This document shows positions 1 to 8,014 of a stretch of 64,000 nucleotides of DNA, in pieces (position 1 is the stretch's first letter; every line of letters begins with the position of its first letter). The translations under genes and the position numbers were made by a program. Source of the DNA: Mesorhizobium sp. LMG 17147. Its GTDB lineage: Bacteria > Pseudomonadota > Alphaproteobacteria > Rhizobiales > Rhizobiaceae. The stretch spans positions 51,996 to 115,995 of the forward strand of contig NZ_JANCTC010000014.1 in assembly GCF_024297145.1 (NCBI RefSeq), read 5' to 3'. A model generated the notes under the pieces. That model was not told the origin of the DNA. It did no database searches and saw nothing but the letters and a program-made list of their open reading frames with translations.

Positions 1-309
1 GCCTTCCTGGACGATCGACTGCGCCAGAACGGTCGCGGTCGTGGTGCCGTCGCCGGCGACGTCGCTGGTCTTCGAAGCCACCTCGCGCACCATCTGTGCG
101 CCCATATTCTCGAACTTGTCCTCGAGCTCGATCTCCTTCGCCACGGTAACGCCGTCCTTGGTGATGCGCGGGGCGCCGAACGACTTGTCGAGGACGACGT
201 TGCGGCCCTTGGGACCGAGCGTCACCCTCACCGCGTCGGCGAGGATGTTGACGCCGCGCAGCATCTTCTCGCGGGCTTCGGTATGAAATTTCACATCTTT
301 GGCAGCCAT
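1..309 (-). CDS. groEL: GroEL chaperonin, N-terminal part (cut by window edge)
   Basis: This is the 60 kDa chaperonin that folds cytosolic proteins in an ATP-driven double ring with GroES. About 103 N-terminal codons are present, beginning MAAKDVKFHTEAREKMLRGV and including the ATP-binding segments around VTLGPKGRNVVLDKSFG and the GDGTTTATVLAQ loop. The start codon (CAT at 307-309) lies 55 bases downstream of the groES stop, so the two genes form the usual groES-groEL operon on the minus strand. The rest lies outside the window. The identification is very secure. Confidence 0.98.
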   Translation of the reverse strand, partial: MAAKDVKFHTEAREKMLRGVNILADAVRVTLGPKGRNVVLDKSFGAPRITKDGVTVAKEIELEDKFENMGAQMVREVASKTSDVAGDGTTTATVLAQSIVQEG

Positions 310-364
310 TGGATTACTCCTTCGATAGGCAGCTTCGTTGACTGGAATGCTTGTTCAGGCCCAC

Positions 365-679
365 TCAGGCAGCCTTCTTCATCTCGCCGGCGCCCTCGAT
401 AACGCCCAGCACGTCGCTCTCTTTCATGATGAGCAGATCCTCGCCATTGAGCTTGATCTCGGTGCCGGACCATTTGCCGAACAGGATGCGGTCGCCGACC
501 TTGACGTCGAGCGGCTGCAATTGGCCGCTGTCGTCGCGCGCCCCCGGACCGGCGGCAATGACCTCGCCCTCCTGCGGCTTCTCCTTGGCGGTGTCGGGGA
601 TGATGATGCCGCCGGCGGTCTTCTCGTCGACCTCGATACGGCGGACCAGGATACGATCATGCAATGGACGGAACGTCAT
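365..679 (-). CDS. groES: GroES co-chaperonin
   Basis: GroES is the lid of the GroEL folding chamber. The 104-residue product has the usual family length. It begins MTFRPLHDRILVRRI, carries the mobile-loop region EVDEKTAGGIIIPDTAKEK at about residues 16-34, and has the conserved VKVGDRILFGKWSGTEIK stretch. The start at 679 is chosen over an upstream ATG because a GAGGAG ribosome binding site precedes it and the homologous protein begins there. It is the first gene of the groESL operon, with a CIRCE element about 160 bases upstream, so HrcA repression is expected. Confidence 0.98.
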   Translation of the reverse strand: MTFRPLHDRILVRRIEVDEKTAGGIIIPDTAKEKPQEGEVIAAGPGARDDSGQLQPLDVKVGDRILFGKWSGTEIKLNGEDLLIMKESDVLGVIEGAGEMKKAA

Positions 680-835
680 GTCGTTCTCCTCTCGGGACAA
701 ACAGATTTTCGAAGATCCTCCTGACCGAACCGGCAATATCGGCCCGGCACGGGGTGCGCGACCCCTTCATCAGGCATCGCGCGCATACGAACTAGTCGCG
801 CTTTTTTCTGCTTTCAAGAGGGTCACGCAAAAATT

Positions 836-862
836 TTAGCACTCGACGCATGAGAGTGCCAA
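836..862 (-). promoter_or_regulatory. CIRCE operator (HrcA binding site) of groESL
   Basis: The inverted repeat TTAGCACTC-N9-GAGTGCCAA differs from the CIRCE consensus (TTAGCACTC-N9-GAGTGCTAA) at one base. It lies upstream of groES on the minus strand. In alphaproteobacteria HrcA binds this element and represses groESL at normal temperature. A TTGAAA-17-TAGTTC pair lies between CIRCE and groES and may be the promoter, but it is a weak match. Confidence 0.93.
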
Positions 863-997
863 TGCACTGTAATCGTTCGCACATTAGCCGCTCTCAGCTA
901 AAGTGCGGCTCAAATTTTGGCGCGATATTTCAAAATGCCGCCCGTCCGGAGCCGCTCGTGGCGGCGGGAACCTATGTGGAAGGCGAGGCGTTTTGCA

Positions 998-1029
998 GAC
1001 CGAGATTTCAACGGACCGAGATTTCAACG
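998..1029. repeat. Perfect 16-bp tandem duplication before usg
   Basis: The block GACCGAGATTTCAACG occurs twice in direct tandem (998-1013 and 1014-1029), ending 14 bases before the usg start codon. It could affect the leader of the usg transcript or be a simple slippage product. Confidence 0.9.
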
Positions 1030-1043
1030 GAAAGGACGATCGC

Positions 1044-1313
1044 ATGACCAGCAGGGACTTTCAGCTCCAGATGCAAGGGTTTGGTCTTACCACGGCGGAG
1101 ATCCACTACCGCCTGCCCGATCATCGGAGCCTGCTGCAACTCTATATCTGGCAGGAATACGATATTGCCCCCGATTTCCCGACGCTGAAGCATTTCCTCG
1201 ATTTCTGGGAGCGCGAAATCGAAGGCCCGCTGCATTCGGTGCGCGTCGCCCATCATCACCTGATCCAGCCCTCCGAATGGCGTGCCGTAAACCGCATTAT
1301 CACCGTCCACTGA
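1044..1313 (+). CDS. usg: Usg-like family protein
   Basis: This 89-residue protein matches the Usg family, small alphaproteobacterial proteins first noticed upstream of trpF in Caulobacter; their biochemical role is unknown. Typical features are the N-terminal MTSRDFQLQMQGFGLTTAEI segment, YRLPDHRSLLQLYIWQEYD, and a C-terminal PLHSVRVAHHHLI segment. The ATG at 1044 is preceded by an AAAGGA site. No trp genes are nearby, so the tryptophan connection is not supported here. It sits beside the heat-shock genes and is transcribed away from groES. Confidence 0.85.
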   Translation: MTSRDFQLQMQGFGLTTAEIHYRLPDHRSLLQLYIWQEYDIAPDFPTLKHFLDFWEREIEGPLHSVRVAHHHLIQPSEWRAVNRIITVH

Positions 1314-1418
1314 GGAGCAAGCCGATCTGCCGCTAGACAGCGGGCAAAGTCTCTCGCGGTGAGGGAAAGGCAGTTGCCTTTTCCCCAACTTGTTTTGGAT
1401 CTCATCGGAGGGTCCGGG

Positions 1419-1682
1419 CTAGCCGGCGTGGTCGACAGGCTCGCAGGCGAGCAATCCGGCGTTGCGCGCCGCCCTGACGAAGGCCTTGCGCGCATCTCGC
1501 GCGGTGCGCCAGCCGTCGAGCGCGTCGCGGCAGGCCCGATAGGCGGCGCGCCAACTCCGGCCGCGGGCACGGTCCGGCCACTGCTGACGCATGCATTCGA
1601 TGGCTTCCCAACTACTGGCGACCTTGCGCTCGCTGGATTGGAATTTCAACGTGATCGGCTCGGCGAAGCGGACGTCGTCCAT
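1419..1682 (-). CDS. DUF982 family protein
   Basis: This 87-residue protein resembles DUF982, a family of small rhizobial proteins of unknown function that is often present in many paralogues. Recognisable parts are an N-terminal FAEPITLKFQSSERKVASS strand region, the WEAIECMRQQWPDRAR helix and a helical tail rich in Arg and Ala (AYRACRDALDGWRTARDARK). The start at 1682 follows a GGAGG-like site in the minus-strand leader. It is transcribed alone, convergent with usg. Confidence 0.8.
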   Translation of the reverse strand: MDDVRFAEPITLKFQSSERKVASSWEAIECMRQQWPDRARGRSWRAAYRACRDALDGWRTARDARKAFVRAARNAGLLACEPVDHAG

Positions 1683-1818
1683 CACTTCCTCCTTGTTTTC
1701 TGATCGTCTTCTTGTTTGAGCAAGCAACGTCATGCTGGCGGCACCGGCGACCAGCCGGCGCCGCTGAAGGACATGGTTCGTCCCTTTGCGCGGTTCAAGA
1801 GCATCGCGGCAACAGCGG

Positions 1819-2031
1819 TTATTCCTCCTCGTCCGGCCCTTGCAGCAGTTCGATCAGCGTCGCTACTCTTGCCGTGGGCAGCGGTCGGCCTTCGTTCACC
1901 AGCGCCTCGTCGGCGGCGATCCAGGCCAGGGCCTCACGCAATTCCTGGACCGTCCCGTCCGTCGCCGCAATGTCGGCGATAACGGCGTCGTCGACCGGGC
2001 CCAGCACGGAAATGATCTCGTCGCGTGTCAT
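1819..2031 (-). CDS. Hypothetical small acidic protein
   Basis: This 70-residue protein is not assigned to a named family. It begins MTRDEIISVLGPVDDAVIAD and is mostly helical and acidic, ending LLQGPDEEE. The ATG at 2031 is favoured over one at 2043 because a GGAG site lies six bases upstream of it. It is divergent from the hsp20 pair, and a promoter-like repeat lies between them, which hints at shared heat or stress control. No function is proposed. Confidence 0.55.
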   Translation of the reverse strand: MTRDEIISVLGPVDDAVIADIAATDGTVQELREALAWIAADEALVNEGRPLPTARVATLIELLQGPDEEE

Positions 2032-2082
2032 GGTCAGCTCCATCTGCGAGTGCCGGGAATGGGCCCGGCAACACAAGAATCT

Positions 2083-2110
2083 GGGTCTTGACCTGCGGCA
2101 GACAATAACC
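2083..2110 (+). repeat. First copy of a duplicated promoter-like block
   Basis: The 28 bases here match those at 2243-2270 at 26 positions. The block contains CTTGACCTGCGG and ends GACAATAACC. The flanks of the two copies do not match, so the similarity is limited to the block. Unlike the second copy, this one has no good -10 sequence at the expected distance. Confidence 0.75.
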
Positions 2111-2242
2111 GGCCGGGGAACTCGGCGTTGGCGATTGAAGCCAAACAGGCAATCTCCTGCCGGACATCTCTCACAAGTAGATTGGCAGCCTCGCCGAACC
2201 GACCAAAAACCGGCCCGAAAACCGGCAACGCGAGAGCGATCG

Positions 2243-2277
2243 GGGTCTTGACTTGCGGCGGACAATAACCAAATCGA
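2243..2277 (+). promoter_or_regulatory. Probable heat-shock (RpoH-type) promoter of hsp20
   Basis: CTTGAC at 2247-2252 is followed 16 bases later by CCAAAT, close to the alphaproteobacterial RpoH pattern (CTTGAC and CCATAT-like). It lies about 95 bases before the hsp20 start codon, ahead of the ROSE-like leader. A near-identical 28-base block occurs at 2083-2110. Confidence 0.55.
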
Positions 2278-2311
2278 TGGCACCGGTCGCCGAAATGGGG
2301 CCGGCGAAACC

Positions 2312-2370
2312 AGGGAGCGCCAGCTCTTTGGCGCTCCTCGTATCTATGTTGCTCGATGGAGGATGTAGCT
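2312..2370 (+). promoter_or_regulatory. ROSE-like RNA thermometer in the hsp20 leader
   Basis: The leader contains a perfect 9-bp stem (GGAGCGCCA 2314-2322, loop, TGGCGCTCC 2329-2337). It is followed by the motif TTGCT (2349-2353) just before the ribosome binding site GGAGGAT (2358-2364). In rhizobial ROSE elements a U(U/C)GCU motif pairs imperfectly with the Shine-Dalgarno sequence and melts on heating. Motif, order and position before an hsp20 gene all fit. The call rests on pattern, not on a computed fold. Confidence 0.8.
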
Positions 2371-2847
2371 ATGAGAACCGCATTCGACTTTTCCCCGCTC
2401 TATCGGTCGAGCATCGGCTTCGACCGCGTCTTCAACCTGCTGGAAAATGCGCCGCAGGCTTTCGACGCCTGGCCGCCCTATGACATCGCGCGCAGCAGCG
2501 AGAACAACTACCGCGTCACTATCGCCGTCGCTGGCTTTTCCGAGGACGACCTCGAAATCATTCATGAACCCAACCTCCTGATTGTCTCCGGCCAGCATAA
2601 GGAGCCGGACAACGCGGAGTATCTGCATCATGGCCTCGCCACACGGCCCTTTACCCGCCGTTTCGAGCTTGCCGATCACGTCAAGGTCGCAGGCGCCTCG
2701 CTCGACAACGGCCTGCTCAGCATCGATCTGGTACGTGAGGTGCCCGAGGAGATGAAGCCTCGGCGCATCGCCATCGCGACCGATGTCGCCTCGCCGAAGA
2801 CCGGGCCGAAGGCCGCGCAGGTCGAAGCAAACAAGCAGGCTGCCTGA
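2371..2847 (+). CDS. hsp20: Small heat shock protein, Hsp20/IbpA class A
   Basis: This cytosolic small heat shock protein (158 residues) holds unfolding proteins for later refolding. It begins MRTAFDFSPLYRSSIGFDRV, a typical rhizobial class A N-terminus. The alpha-crystallin domain runs from about residue 35 (YDIARSSENNYRVTIAVAG) to residue 135, with the LSIDLVREVPEEMKPRRI end region. The start at 2371 is set by the GGAGGAT site; an in-frame ATG at 2356 lies inside the thermometer. It is followed after 29 bases by a second hsp20, probably in the same transcript. Confidence 0.95.
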   Translation: MRTAFDFSPLYRSSIGFDRVFNLLENAPQAFDAWPPYDIARSSENNYRVTIAVAGFSEDDLEIIHEPNLLIVSGQHKEPDNAEYLHHGLATRPFTRRFELADHVKVAGASLDNGLLSIDLVREVPEEMKPRRIAIATDVASPKTGPKAAQVEANKQAA

Positions 2848-2876
2848 ACGAACCAGTCGAGAAAGGAGACTATGCA

Positions 2877-3398
2877 ATGGCTATTCGTGATCTCATTCCC
2901 TGGGGCCGGGAGAATAATCAGGCCCCCAGCCTGTTCCGCAGCGGCGATCGCGATCCCTTCCTGACGCTGCATCGCGAAATGAACCGCCTGTTCGACGAGG
3001 CGTTCCGCGGCTTCGACACGAGGCTGCCGTCGCTCGGTGGCTTCTCCGCTGCCGGCGCCAGCTGGCCGAGCGTCGAAATCTCCGATAGCGAAAAGGAGAT
3101 CCGCGTCACCGCCGAGATCCCCGGAATGGACGAGAAAGACGTCGAGCTGCTGCTCGATGACGGTGTGCTGACGCTGCGCGGCGAGAAGCGTGAAGAGACC
3201 GAGGACAAGGACAGGCAGTTCTCCGAACGCTTCTATGGCCGTTTCGAGCGGCGTATCCCGCTCGGCTACGAAGTCGACGAAGACAAGGTCAACGCCGCGT
3301 TCCGGAACGGCGTGCTCAGCGTGACGCTGCCGAAGACGGAGCGCGCTCAGGCCAAGGCCAAGCGTATCGCCATCAACGGCGGCAACGGCAAGTCCTGA
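2877..3398 (+). CDS. hsp20: Small heat shock protein, Hsp20 family, second paralogue
   Basis: This 173-residue Hsp20 protein belongs to a different subclass from its neighbour. An N-terminal arm with RDPFLTLHREMNRLFDEAFRG precedes an alpha-crystallin domain from about residue 60 (WPSVEISDSEKEIRVTAEIP). The A-x-x-x-n-GVL motif is present as AAFRNGVLSVTLPK at about residues 140-153. A GAAAGGAG site precedes the ATG. It lies 29 bases after the first hsp20 and is probably cotranscribed, so both chaperones would rise together on heat shock. A strong hairpin follows the stop codon. Confidence 0.95.
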   Translation: MAIRDLIPWGRENNQAPSLFRSGDRDPFLTLHREMNRLFDEAFRGFDTRLPSLGGFSAAGASWPSVEISDSEKEIRVTAEIPGMDEKDVELLLDDGVLTLRGEKREETEDKDRQFSERFYGRFERRIPLGYEVDEDKVNAAFRNGVLSVTLPKTERAQAKAKRIAINGGNGKS

Positions 3399-3417
3399 TG
3401 GCTCGCAGCAGGATGAC

Positions 3418-3458
3418 GCCCGCTTCTGCCCTGCCGGTTCCGGCGGGCAGAAGCGGGC
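3418..3458 (+). terminator. Long perfect hairpin after the hsp20 pair
   Basis: GCCCGCTTCTGCCC (3418-3431) is fully complementary to 3445-3458, and the interior GCCGG/CCGGC pairs as well, giving a stem of about 19 bp. There is no clear U-run. It probably ends or stabilises the hsp20 transcript and lies directly before the next start codon. Confidence 0.7.
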
Positions 3459-3459
3459 A

Positions 3460-4142
3460 ATGTCGATGACCCGTTCTCCCGACGCTCCGGTTCCGCCTAA
3501 CCAGGCGCAGCAAGTCTTGCAGTGCCTGACGACCGAGCATTTCGTGCTGCAAAACGCTCGCGCCGCGACCATTCAGGAAGCGAACCAGCGAGCCAATCTG
3601 TTCCTGACGTCGGTCTCGAGCGCAACGATTGCCTGTCCTTCGTCGCCCAGGTCACGGAGATGGGCAGGCCGTTCGTGTTGTTCAGCCTTATCTTGCTACC
3701 TTGCCTTTTCTTCATCGGCCTGGTCACCTTCGTGCGCGCCGTGCAGGTTGCCATCGAGGACATGGTGCATGCCCGCGGCATGGCCAGGATCCGCCACTAT
3801 TTCGTCGAGCTGGCGCCGGTCCTGCAAAGATACCTTGTCAACTCCACGCATGACGACCTCTCGGCGGTGCTGGTCGACAAGGGCCTCCGCCCCTCGCCGC
3901 TGCAATATTTCATGACCACCGCTGGGATGGTGGGCACGATCAACGGCGCCATCGCCGGCGCCTTCACCGGCATCGTTGTTAAGTCCGCTTTCGGCGGAGG
4001 CATGTCGCCCGGCGTGATTTGCGGGCTGGCGGTCTTCGCGACATGCATTCTCGTCCTGCGGCGTTATCATAGTCGCGCCTGGGCCACGGCCGAAGAAAGC
4101 TTGCCAGCACGGTTCCCGGTCGACAATGACAGGAAAAGCTAG
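3460..4142 (+). pseudogene. Membrane protein gene broken by a frameshift near 3633
   Basis: Frame 1 from 3460 reads MSMTRSPDAPVPPNQAQQVL and continues through a helical segment to TSVSSATIA at about 3633. The +2 frame then continues naturally as LSFVAQVTEMGRPFVLFSLI, with hydrophobic helices at about 3664-3735 and 3920-4060, to the stop at 4142. Joined, they give one protein of about 227 residues. I remember a widespread uncharacterised membrane family with the same order: a QAQQ..LTTEHFVLQ N-terminus, then a membrane pair, then a RIRHYFVELAP linker. Adding one C near 3633 restores the frame. It is either a genuine disruption or a base-call error. Confidence 0.7.
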
Positions 4143-4251
4143 CGCCGACATATCCGGATGTCGAAAAGTGGCAGGGCGCCGCCCTTGCGTCTTGCGCGCC
4201 AATTGACCATCCTCGCCAACATCATTTGCACCGCGGCCGGGGGGTTCGCAC

Positions 4252-4854
4252 ATGCCGACGCTTTATGCGCTGAAACCGGCGTTCCAGGCCAGGCTGCGGC
4301 CGCTTGCCGACGGCCTGGCCAAGGCCGGCGTCACCGCCAACCAGATCACACTGCTGGCCGCTGCCCTCTCGCTCGCCGCCGGCCTTGCGGTGGCAGCCCT
4401 TGCAGGCCGCCGCGCGGTCTTTCTGCTGATGCCGCTCGTGCTGTTTACGCGAATGGCGCTAAACGCCATTGACGGCATGCTCGCAAGGGAACATGGCCAG
4501 GCCTCGACGCTCGGCATGTATCTCAACGAGCTTTGTGATGTCGTCTCCGATCTCGCTTTGATCCTGGCCTTTACCGTCATTTTTCCTGCCTGGGGCGTCG
4601 TTGCATTCGCTATCGCGGCTATGATCGCGGAATTCGCCGGCGTGCTCGGCATCGCGGCCGGAGCTGGGCGCAACTATGCCGGCCCGTTCGGCAAAAGCGA
4701 CCGGGCGCTGGCGCTTGGCATCCTCGCCGTGCTTATCGCGTCCGGCCTGTGGGTTCCGGCGCTCACGCCGCTCGTGTTTCCGGCCATGGCTACACTCTCG
4801 CTGGCGACCGCCATCAACCGGATACGCAGCGGCCTTAACGGGAGCGGCAGCTGA
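4252..4854 (+). CDS. ynbA: CDP-alcohol phosphatidyltransferase, YnbA-like
   Basis: This 200-residue integral membrane enzyme should transfer a phosphatidyl group from CDP-diacylglycerol to an alcohol, building a phospholipid. The family motif is at about residues 79-105: NAIDGMLAR, then GMYLNELCD. Compared with the canonical four-Asp motif, the first and third Asp are Asn. As I recall the E. coli YnbA sequence, it has the same two substitutions, and YAGPFGKSDRAL and a C-terminal AINR.RS match it as well. It opens a six-gene operon with a 26-base gap to the next gene. The acceptor alcohol is unknown. Confidence 0.88.
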   Translation: MPTLYALKPAFQARLRPLADGLAKAGVTANQITLLAAALSLAAGLAVAALAGRRAVFLLMPLVLFTRMALNAIDGMLAREHGQASTLGMYLNELCDVVSDLALILAFTVIFPAWGVVAFAIAAMIAEFAGVLGIAAGAGRNYAGPFGKSDRALALGILAVLIASGLWVPALTPLVFPAMATLSLATAINRIRSGLNGSGS

Positions 4855-4880
4855 ATTCCGGTCTCGCCAGGGAGAACAAC

Positions 4881-6668
4881 ATGCTTCACCAACAGACGGT
4901 TGCCGCGGTGGCTTCAGTCAATATCGAACGGGTGGCACAGGAGCGCAGCTTCAAGAGCCACGATGGCACAGAGATCTTCTATCGCTATTGGCCGGCGCTG
5001 TCGGAAAACCGCAAGGGCGCCATCCTGCTGTTCCACCGCGGCCACGAGCATGGCGGCCGTATGGCGCATCTGGTCGACGAGTTCCAGATGCCCGACCACG
5101 CCTTCTATGCGTGGGACGCGCGCGGCAATGGCCGCTCCGCCGGCGAACGCGGCTATGCGCCGTCGTTTGCCGCGCTGGTGCGCGACATCGATTGTTTTGT
5201 GCGCGAGATCGACAGCGACGGTTTTGCCCGGCGCGACATCGCGCTGATCGCGCAATCCTTCGGCGCCGTGCTTGCCGCCGCCTGGGTGCACGATTACGCG
5301 CCCGACATTCGCGCCCTGGTGCTGGCCTCGCCAGCCTTCTCGGTCAAGCTCTACGTGCCCTTTGCCAAGCAAGGCATTGCGTTGTGGCAGAAGCTGAAGG
5401 GCCGCTTCTTCGTGAATTCCTACGTCAAGGCGAAATTCCTGACGCATGACCCCGAGCGTATCGCCTCCTTCGACGCCGACCCGCTGATCACCCGGCCGAT
5501 CGCCTCCAACATCCTGGTCGAGCTCTACGACCATGCCGCGCGCATCGTCGCCGACGGCCGCGCCATCACCGTGCCGACACAGCTTCTGATCTCCGGCAGT
5601 GACTGGGTGGTGCGGCATGAACCGCAGCACGAGTTTTTCGTCAATCTGGCGAGCCCGGCCAAGGAGCGGCATGTGCTGCCCGGCTTCTTCCACGACACGC
5701 TGGGCGAGCGCGACCGCCACAAGGCACTCGACCTGATCAGGCCTTTCCTTGAAAAGCAATTCGCGGCGTCGGAAAAGCCAATCGACCTGACCGAGGCCGA
5801 CCGCGCCGGCTACACGCGCGACGAGGCCGACCGGCTGGCCTCGCCGCTGCCGCTGCTGTCGCTAAGGGGCCTCTACTGGGCAATGAGCCGCGCTTCGATC
5901 CGCATGGGCGCCTGGCTGTCGTCCGGTATGAAGACGGGGATTGCCACCGGCTTCGATTCGGGCTCGACGCTCGACTATGTCTACGAGAACGAGGCGCGGG
6001 GCATCAGCCCCATCGGCCGCATGATCGACCGCACCTTTCTCGATGCCATCGGCTGGCGCGGCATCCGCCAGCGCAAGCTGCATCTGGAAGAACTGATCGG
6101 CAGCGCCGCCGCCTCGCTTAAGGCCGCCGGCCGGCCGGTCCATATCTTCGATATCGCCGCCGGCCATGGCCGCTACGTGCTCGATGCCGTGCAGAAATGC
6201 GCCGAGCCGCCGGCAAGCGTACGGCTGCAGGATTTCTCCGAGCTCAACGTCTCGCTCGGCCGCAAGCTGATCGCCGAGCGCCAGCTGCCGGCGACCGTCA
6301 CTTTCCATCAAGGTGACGCCTTCGACGCAACGATGCTGGCCGGGCTCGACCCGGCGCCGGATCTCGCCATCGTCTCGGGGCTCTACGAATTGTTTGCCGA
6401 CAATACCGCGATCGGCCGCTCGCTCGGTGGACTGGCCAGCGCCATGCAGCCGGGAAGCCTGCTCGTCTATACCAACCAGCCCTGGCATCCGCAGCTCGAG
6501 ATGATCGCGCGCAGCCTGACCTCGCATCGCGGCGGCCAGGCCTGGGTAATGCGCCGCCGCACGCAGGCCGAGATGGACCAGCTGGTGGCGGCCGCCGGCT
6601 TTGAGAAGCTCGACCAGCGCATCGACCAGTGGGGCATCTTCACCGTTTCGGTCGCGCGGCGCGTCTGA
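4881..6668 (+). CDS. ynbC: Alpha/beta hydrolase - SAM methyltransferase fusion, YnbC-like
   Basis: The 595-residue protein has two parts. Residues about 1-300 form a lysophospholipase-like alpha/beta hydrolase with LLFHRGHEHGGRM, a nucleophile elbow AQSFGA (the first Gly of GxSxG is Ala), an acid in ISGSDWVV and a final His in GFFHDTLGE. Residues about 320-595 form a class I methyltransferase with a motif I-like FDIAAGHGRYVLDAV at about 420. The ATG at 4881 follows an AGGGAGA site. E. coli YnbC, beside YnbA, has the same fused architecture. The lipid substrate is unknown. Confidence 0.85.
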   Translation: MLHQQTVAAVASVNIERVAQERSFKSHDGTEIFYRYWPALSENRKGAILLFHRGHEHGGRMAHLVDEFQMPDHAFYAWDARGNGRSAGERGYAPSFAALVRDIDCFVREIDSDGFARRDIALIAQSFGAVLAAAWVHDYAPDIRALVLASPAFSVKLYVPFAKQGIALWQKLKGRFFVNSYVKAKFLTHDPERIASFDADPLITRPIASNILVELYDHAARIVADGRAITVPTQLLISGSDWVVRHEPQHEFFVNLASPAKERHVLPGFFHDTLGERDRHKALDLIRPFLEKQFAASEKPIDLTEADRAGYTRDEADRLASPLPLLSLRGLYWAMSRASIRMGAWLSSGMKTGIATGFDSGSTLDYVYENEARGISPIGRMIDRTFLDAIGWRGIRQRKLHLEELIGSAAASLKAAGRPVHIFDIAAGHGRYVLDAVQKCAEPPASVRLQDFSELNVSLGRKLIAERQLPATVTFHQGDAFDATMLAGLDPAPDLAIVSGLYELFADNTAIGRSLGGLASAMQPGSLLVYTNQPWHPQLEMIARSLTSHRGGQAWVMRRRTQAEMDQLVAAAGFEKLDQRIDQWGIFTVSVARRV

Positions 6669-6670
6669 AC

Positions 6671-8014
6671 ATGGACTTGCCTGCCTCTGCCTTACCTGGC
6701 GATGCCCCTGCCCTTCCGGCCTTGCCGCGTGAGCGGTATCCCGGGATCGTCCTGCGCGCCGCATTGTGGCTGGCATTTCTGGCGCCGTTCTTCTACGCCA
6801 CCTACGGCTTCGCCAATTGGCTGGCGTCGCGGCGCGACGATGTCGGCAGCATCGTCTTCGGCTGGGAGCATGGCATCCCGTTCCTTGCCTGGACGATTGT
6901 GCCCTACTGGTCGATCAACCTGTTCTATGGCTTGTCGTTGCTGTTGAACAATTCGAAGAGCGACGTCGACCGCCTTGCCGGCCGCTATCTGACTGCGCAG
7001 CTCGTCGCCGTCGCCTGCTTCATCCTGTTCCCGCTGACGGCAACCTTCGTGCGCCCGCAGACGAGCGGCCTGCCCGGCTTCCTGTTCGCCGTGCTCGGCG
7101 GCTTCGACAAACCCTTCAACCAGGCGCCGTCGCTGCATATCGCGCTGCTGGTCATCATCTGGGACCATTGGCGTTACAGATTGACCGGCATCGCCGGCTT
7201 CGCCTGGCATGTCTGGTGTTTCCTGATCGGCGCCTCGGTGCTGACGACGTGGCAGCACCATTTCATCGACATTCCGACTGGCGCGCTGCTCGGCCTTTTC
7301 GCCCTGTGGCTGTTTCCGCGCAACAGCGAGCTGCCGTTCACCGGCTTCCGCCTGAGCGCTGACCCGAAGGCGCGGCGGTTGGCGCTGTTCTATGCGCTCG
7401 GCGCAAGCCTTGCACTGACCGGCGCCACTGCCGGCGCGTTGGTCTCGGCGCTGTGGCTCATCCTGTTGTGGCCGGCACTGGCGCTGGCCATAGTCGCTTT
7501 CGCCTATGCCGGCGCCGGCGCCAAAGTGTTCCAGAAAACAGCCGATGGCCGCGTGTCGCTGGCCAGCCGTCTACTGCTTTGGCCCTACCGCCTTGGCGCC
7601 AAGGCCAATGTGTGGGCATGGACGCGAAAGCTTCCGGCGCATATCGTCGTTGTCGACGGTGTTTCCCTTGGCCGTTTTCCGACCGCCGCCGAAGCCGACC
7701 CTTTCGGCACGGTGATCGACCTTGCCGGCGAACTGGAAAGGCCGCGTGGCGCCTCGATCCGCTGGGTGAGCCTGCCCATGGTCGACCTTTTGCCGCCGTC
7801 TCGCCAGGCGCGTGCGCAAGCGGTGGCGGCGATCGAGGCGGCGCAGAAGCAGGGCGCGGTGCTGGTCTGCTGTGCGCTCGGCTTCCAACGCAGCGCCGCC
7901 GTGGTCGCCGAATGGCTGGTCGCCAGCGGCCGGGCCGCCACGCCCGATCAGGCGCGAGGCAAGCTCGCCGCCGCGGGCCGGCCGGTGCATCTTTGCACGG
8001 ACGCACCGGCATGA
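6671..8014 (+). CDS. ynbD: PAP2 - dual-specificity phosphatase fusion, YnbD-like
   Basis: The 447-residue membrane protein joins a PAP2 lipid phosphatase domain to a C-terminal dual-specificity phosphatase domain. In the PAP2 part I see about six hydrophobic helices with QAPSLHIALLVI and the later TWQHHFIDIPTG, the His and Asp region of the active site. The C-terminal part has the CX5R loop CALGFQRSA at about residues 400-408, followed by an AEWL helix. It starts two bases after ynbC stops and overlaps the next gene by four bases, so the genes are translationally linked. It may remove phosphate from a lipid head group or intermediate. Confidence 0.85.
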   Translation: MDLPASALPGDAPALPALPRERYPGIVLRAALWLAFLAPFFYATYGFANWLASRRDDVGSIVFGWEHGIPFLAWTIVPYWSINLFYGLSLLLNNSKSDVDRLAGRYLTAQLVAVACFILFPLTATFVRPQTSGLPGFLFAVLGGFDKPFNQAPSLHIALLVIIWDHWRYRLTGIAGFAWHVWCFLIGASVLTTWQHHFIDIPTGALLGLFALWLFPRNSELPFTGFRLSADPKARRLALFYALGASLALTGATAGALVSALWLILLWPALALAIVAFAYAGAGAKVFQKTADGRVSLASRLLLWPYRLGAKANVWAWTRKLPAHIVVVDGVSLGRFPTAAEADPFGTVIDLAGELERPRGASIRWVSLPMVDLLPPSRQARAQAVAAIEAAQKQGAVLVCCALGFQRSAAVVAEWLVASGRAATPDQARGKLAAAGRPVHLCTDAPA

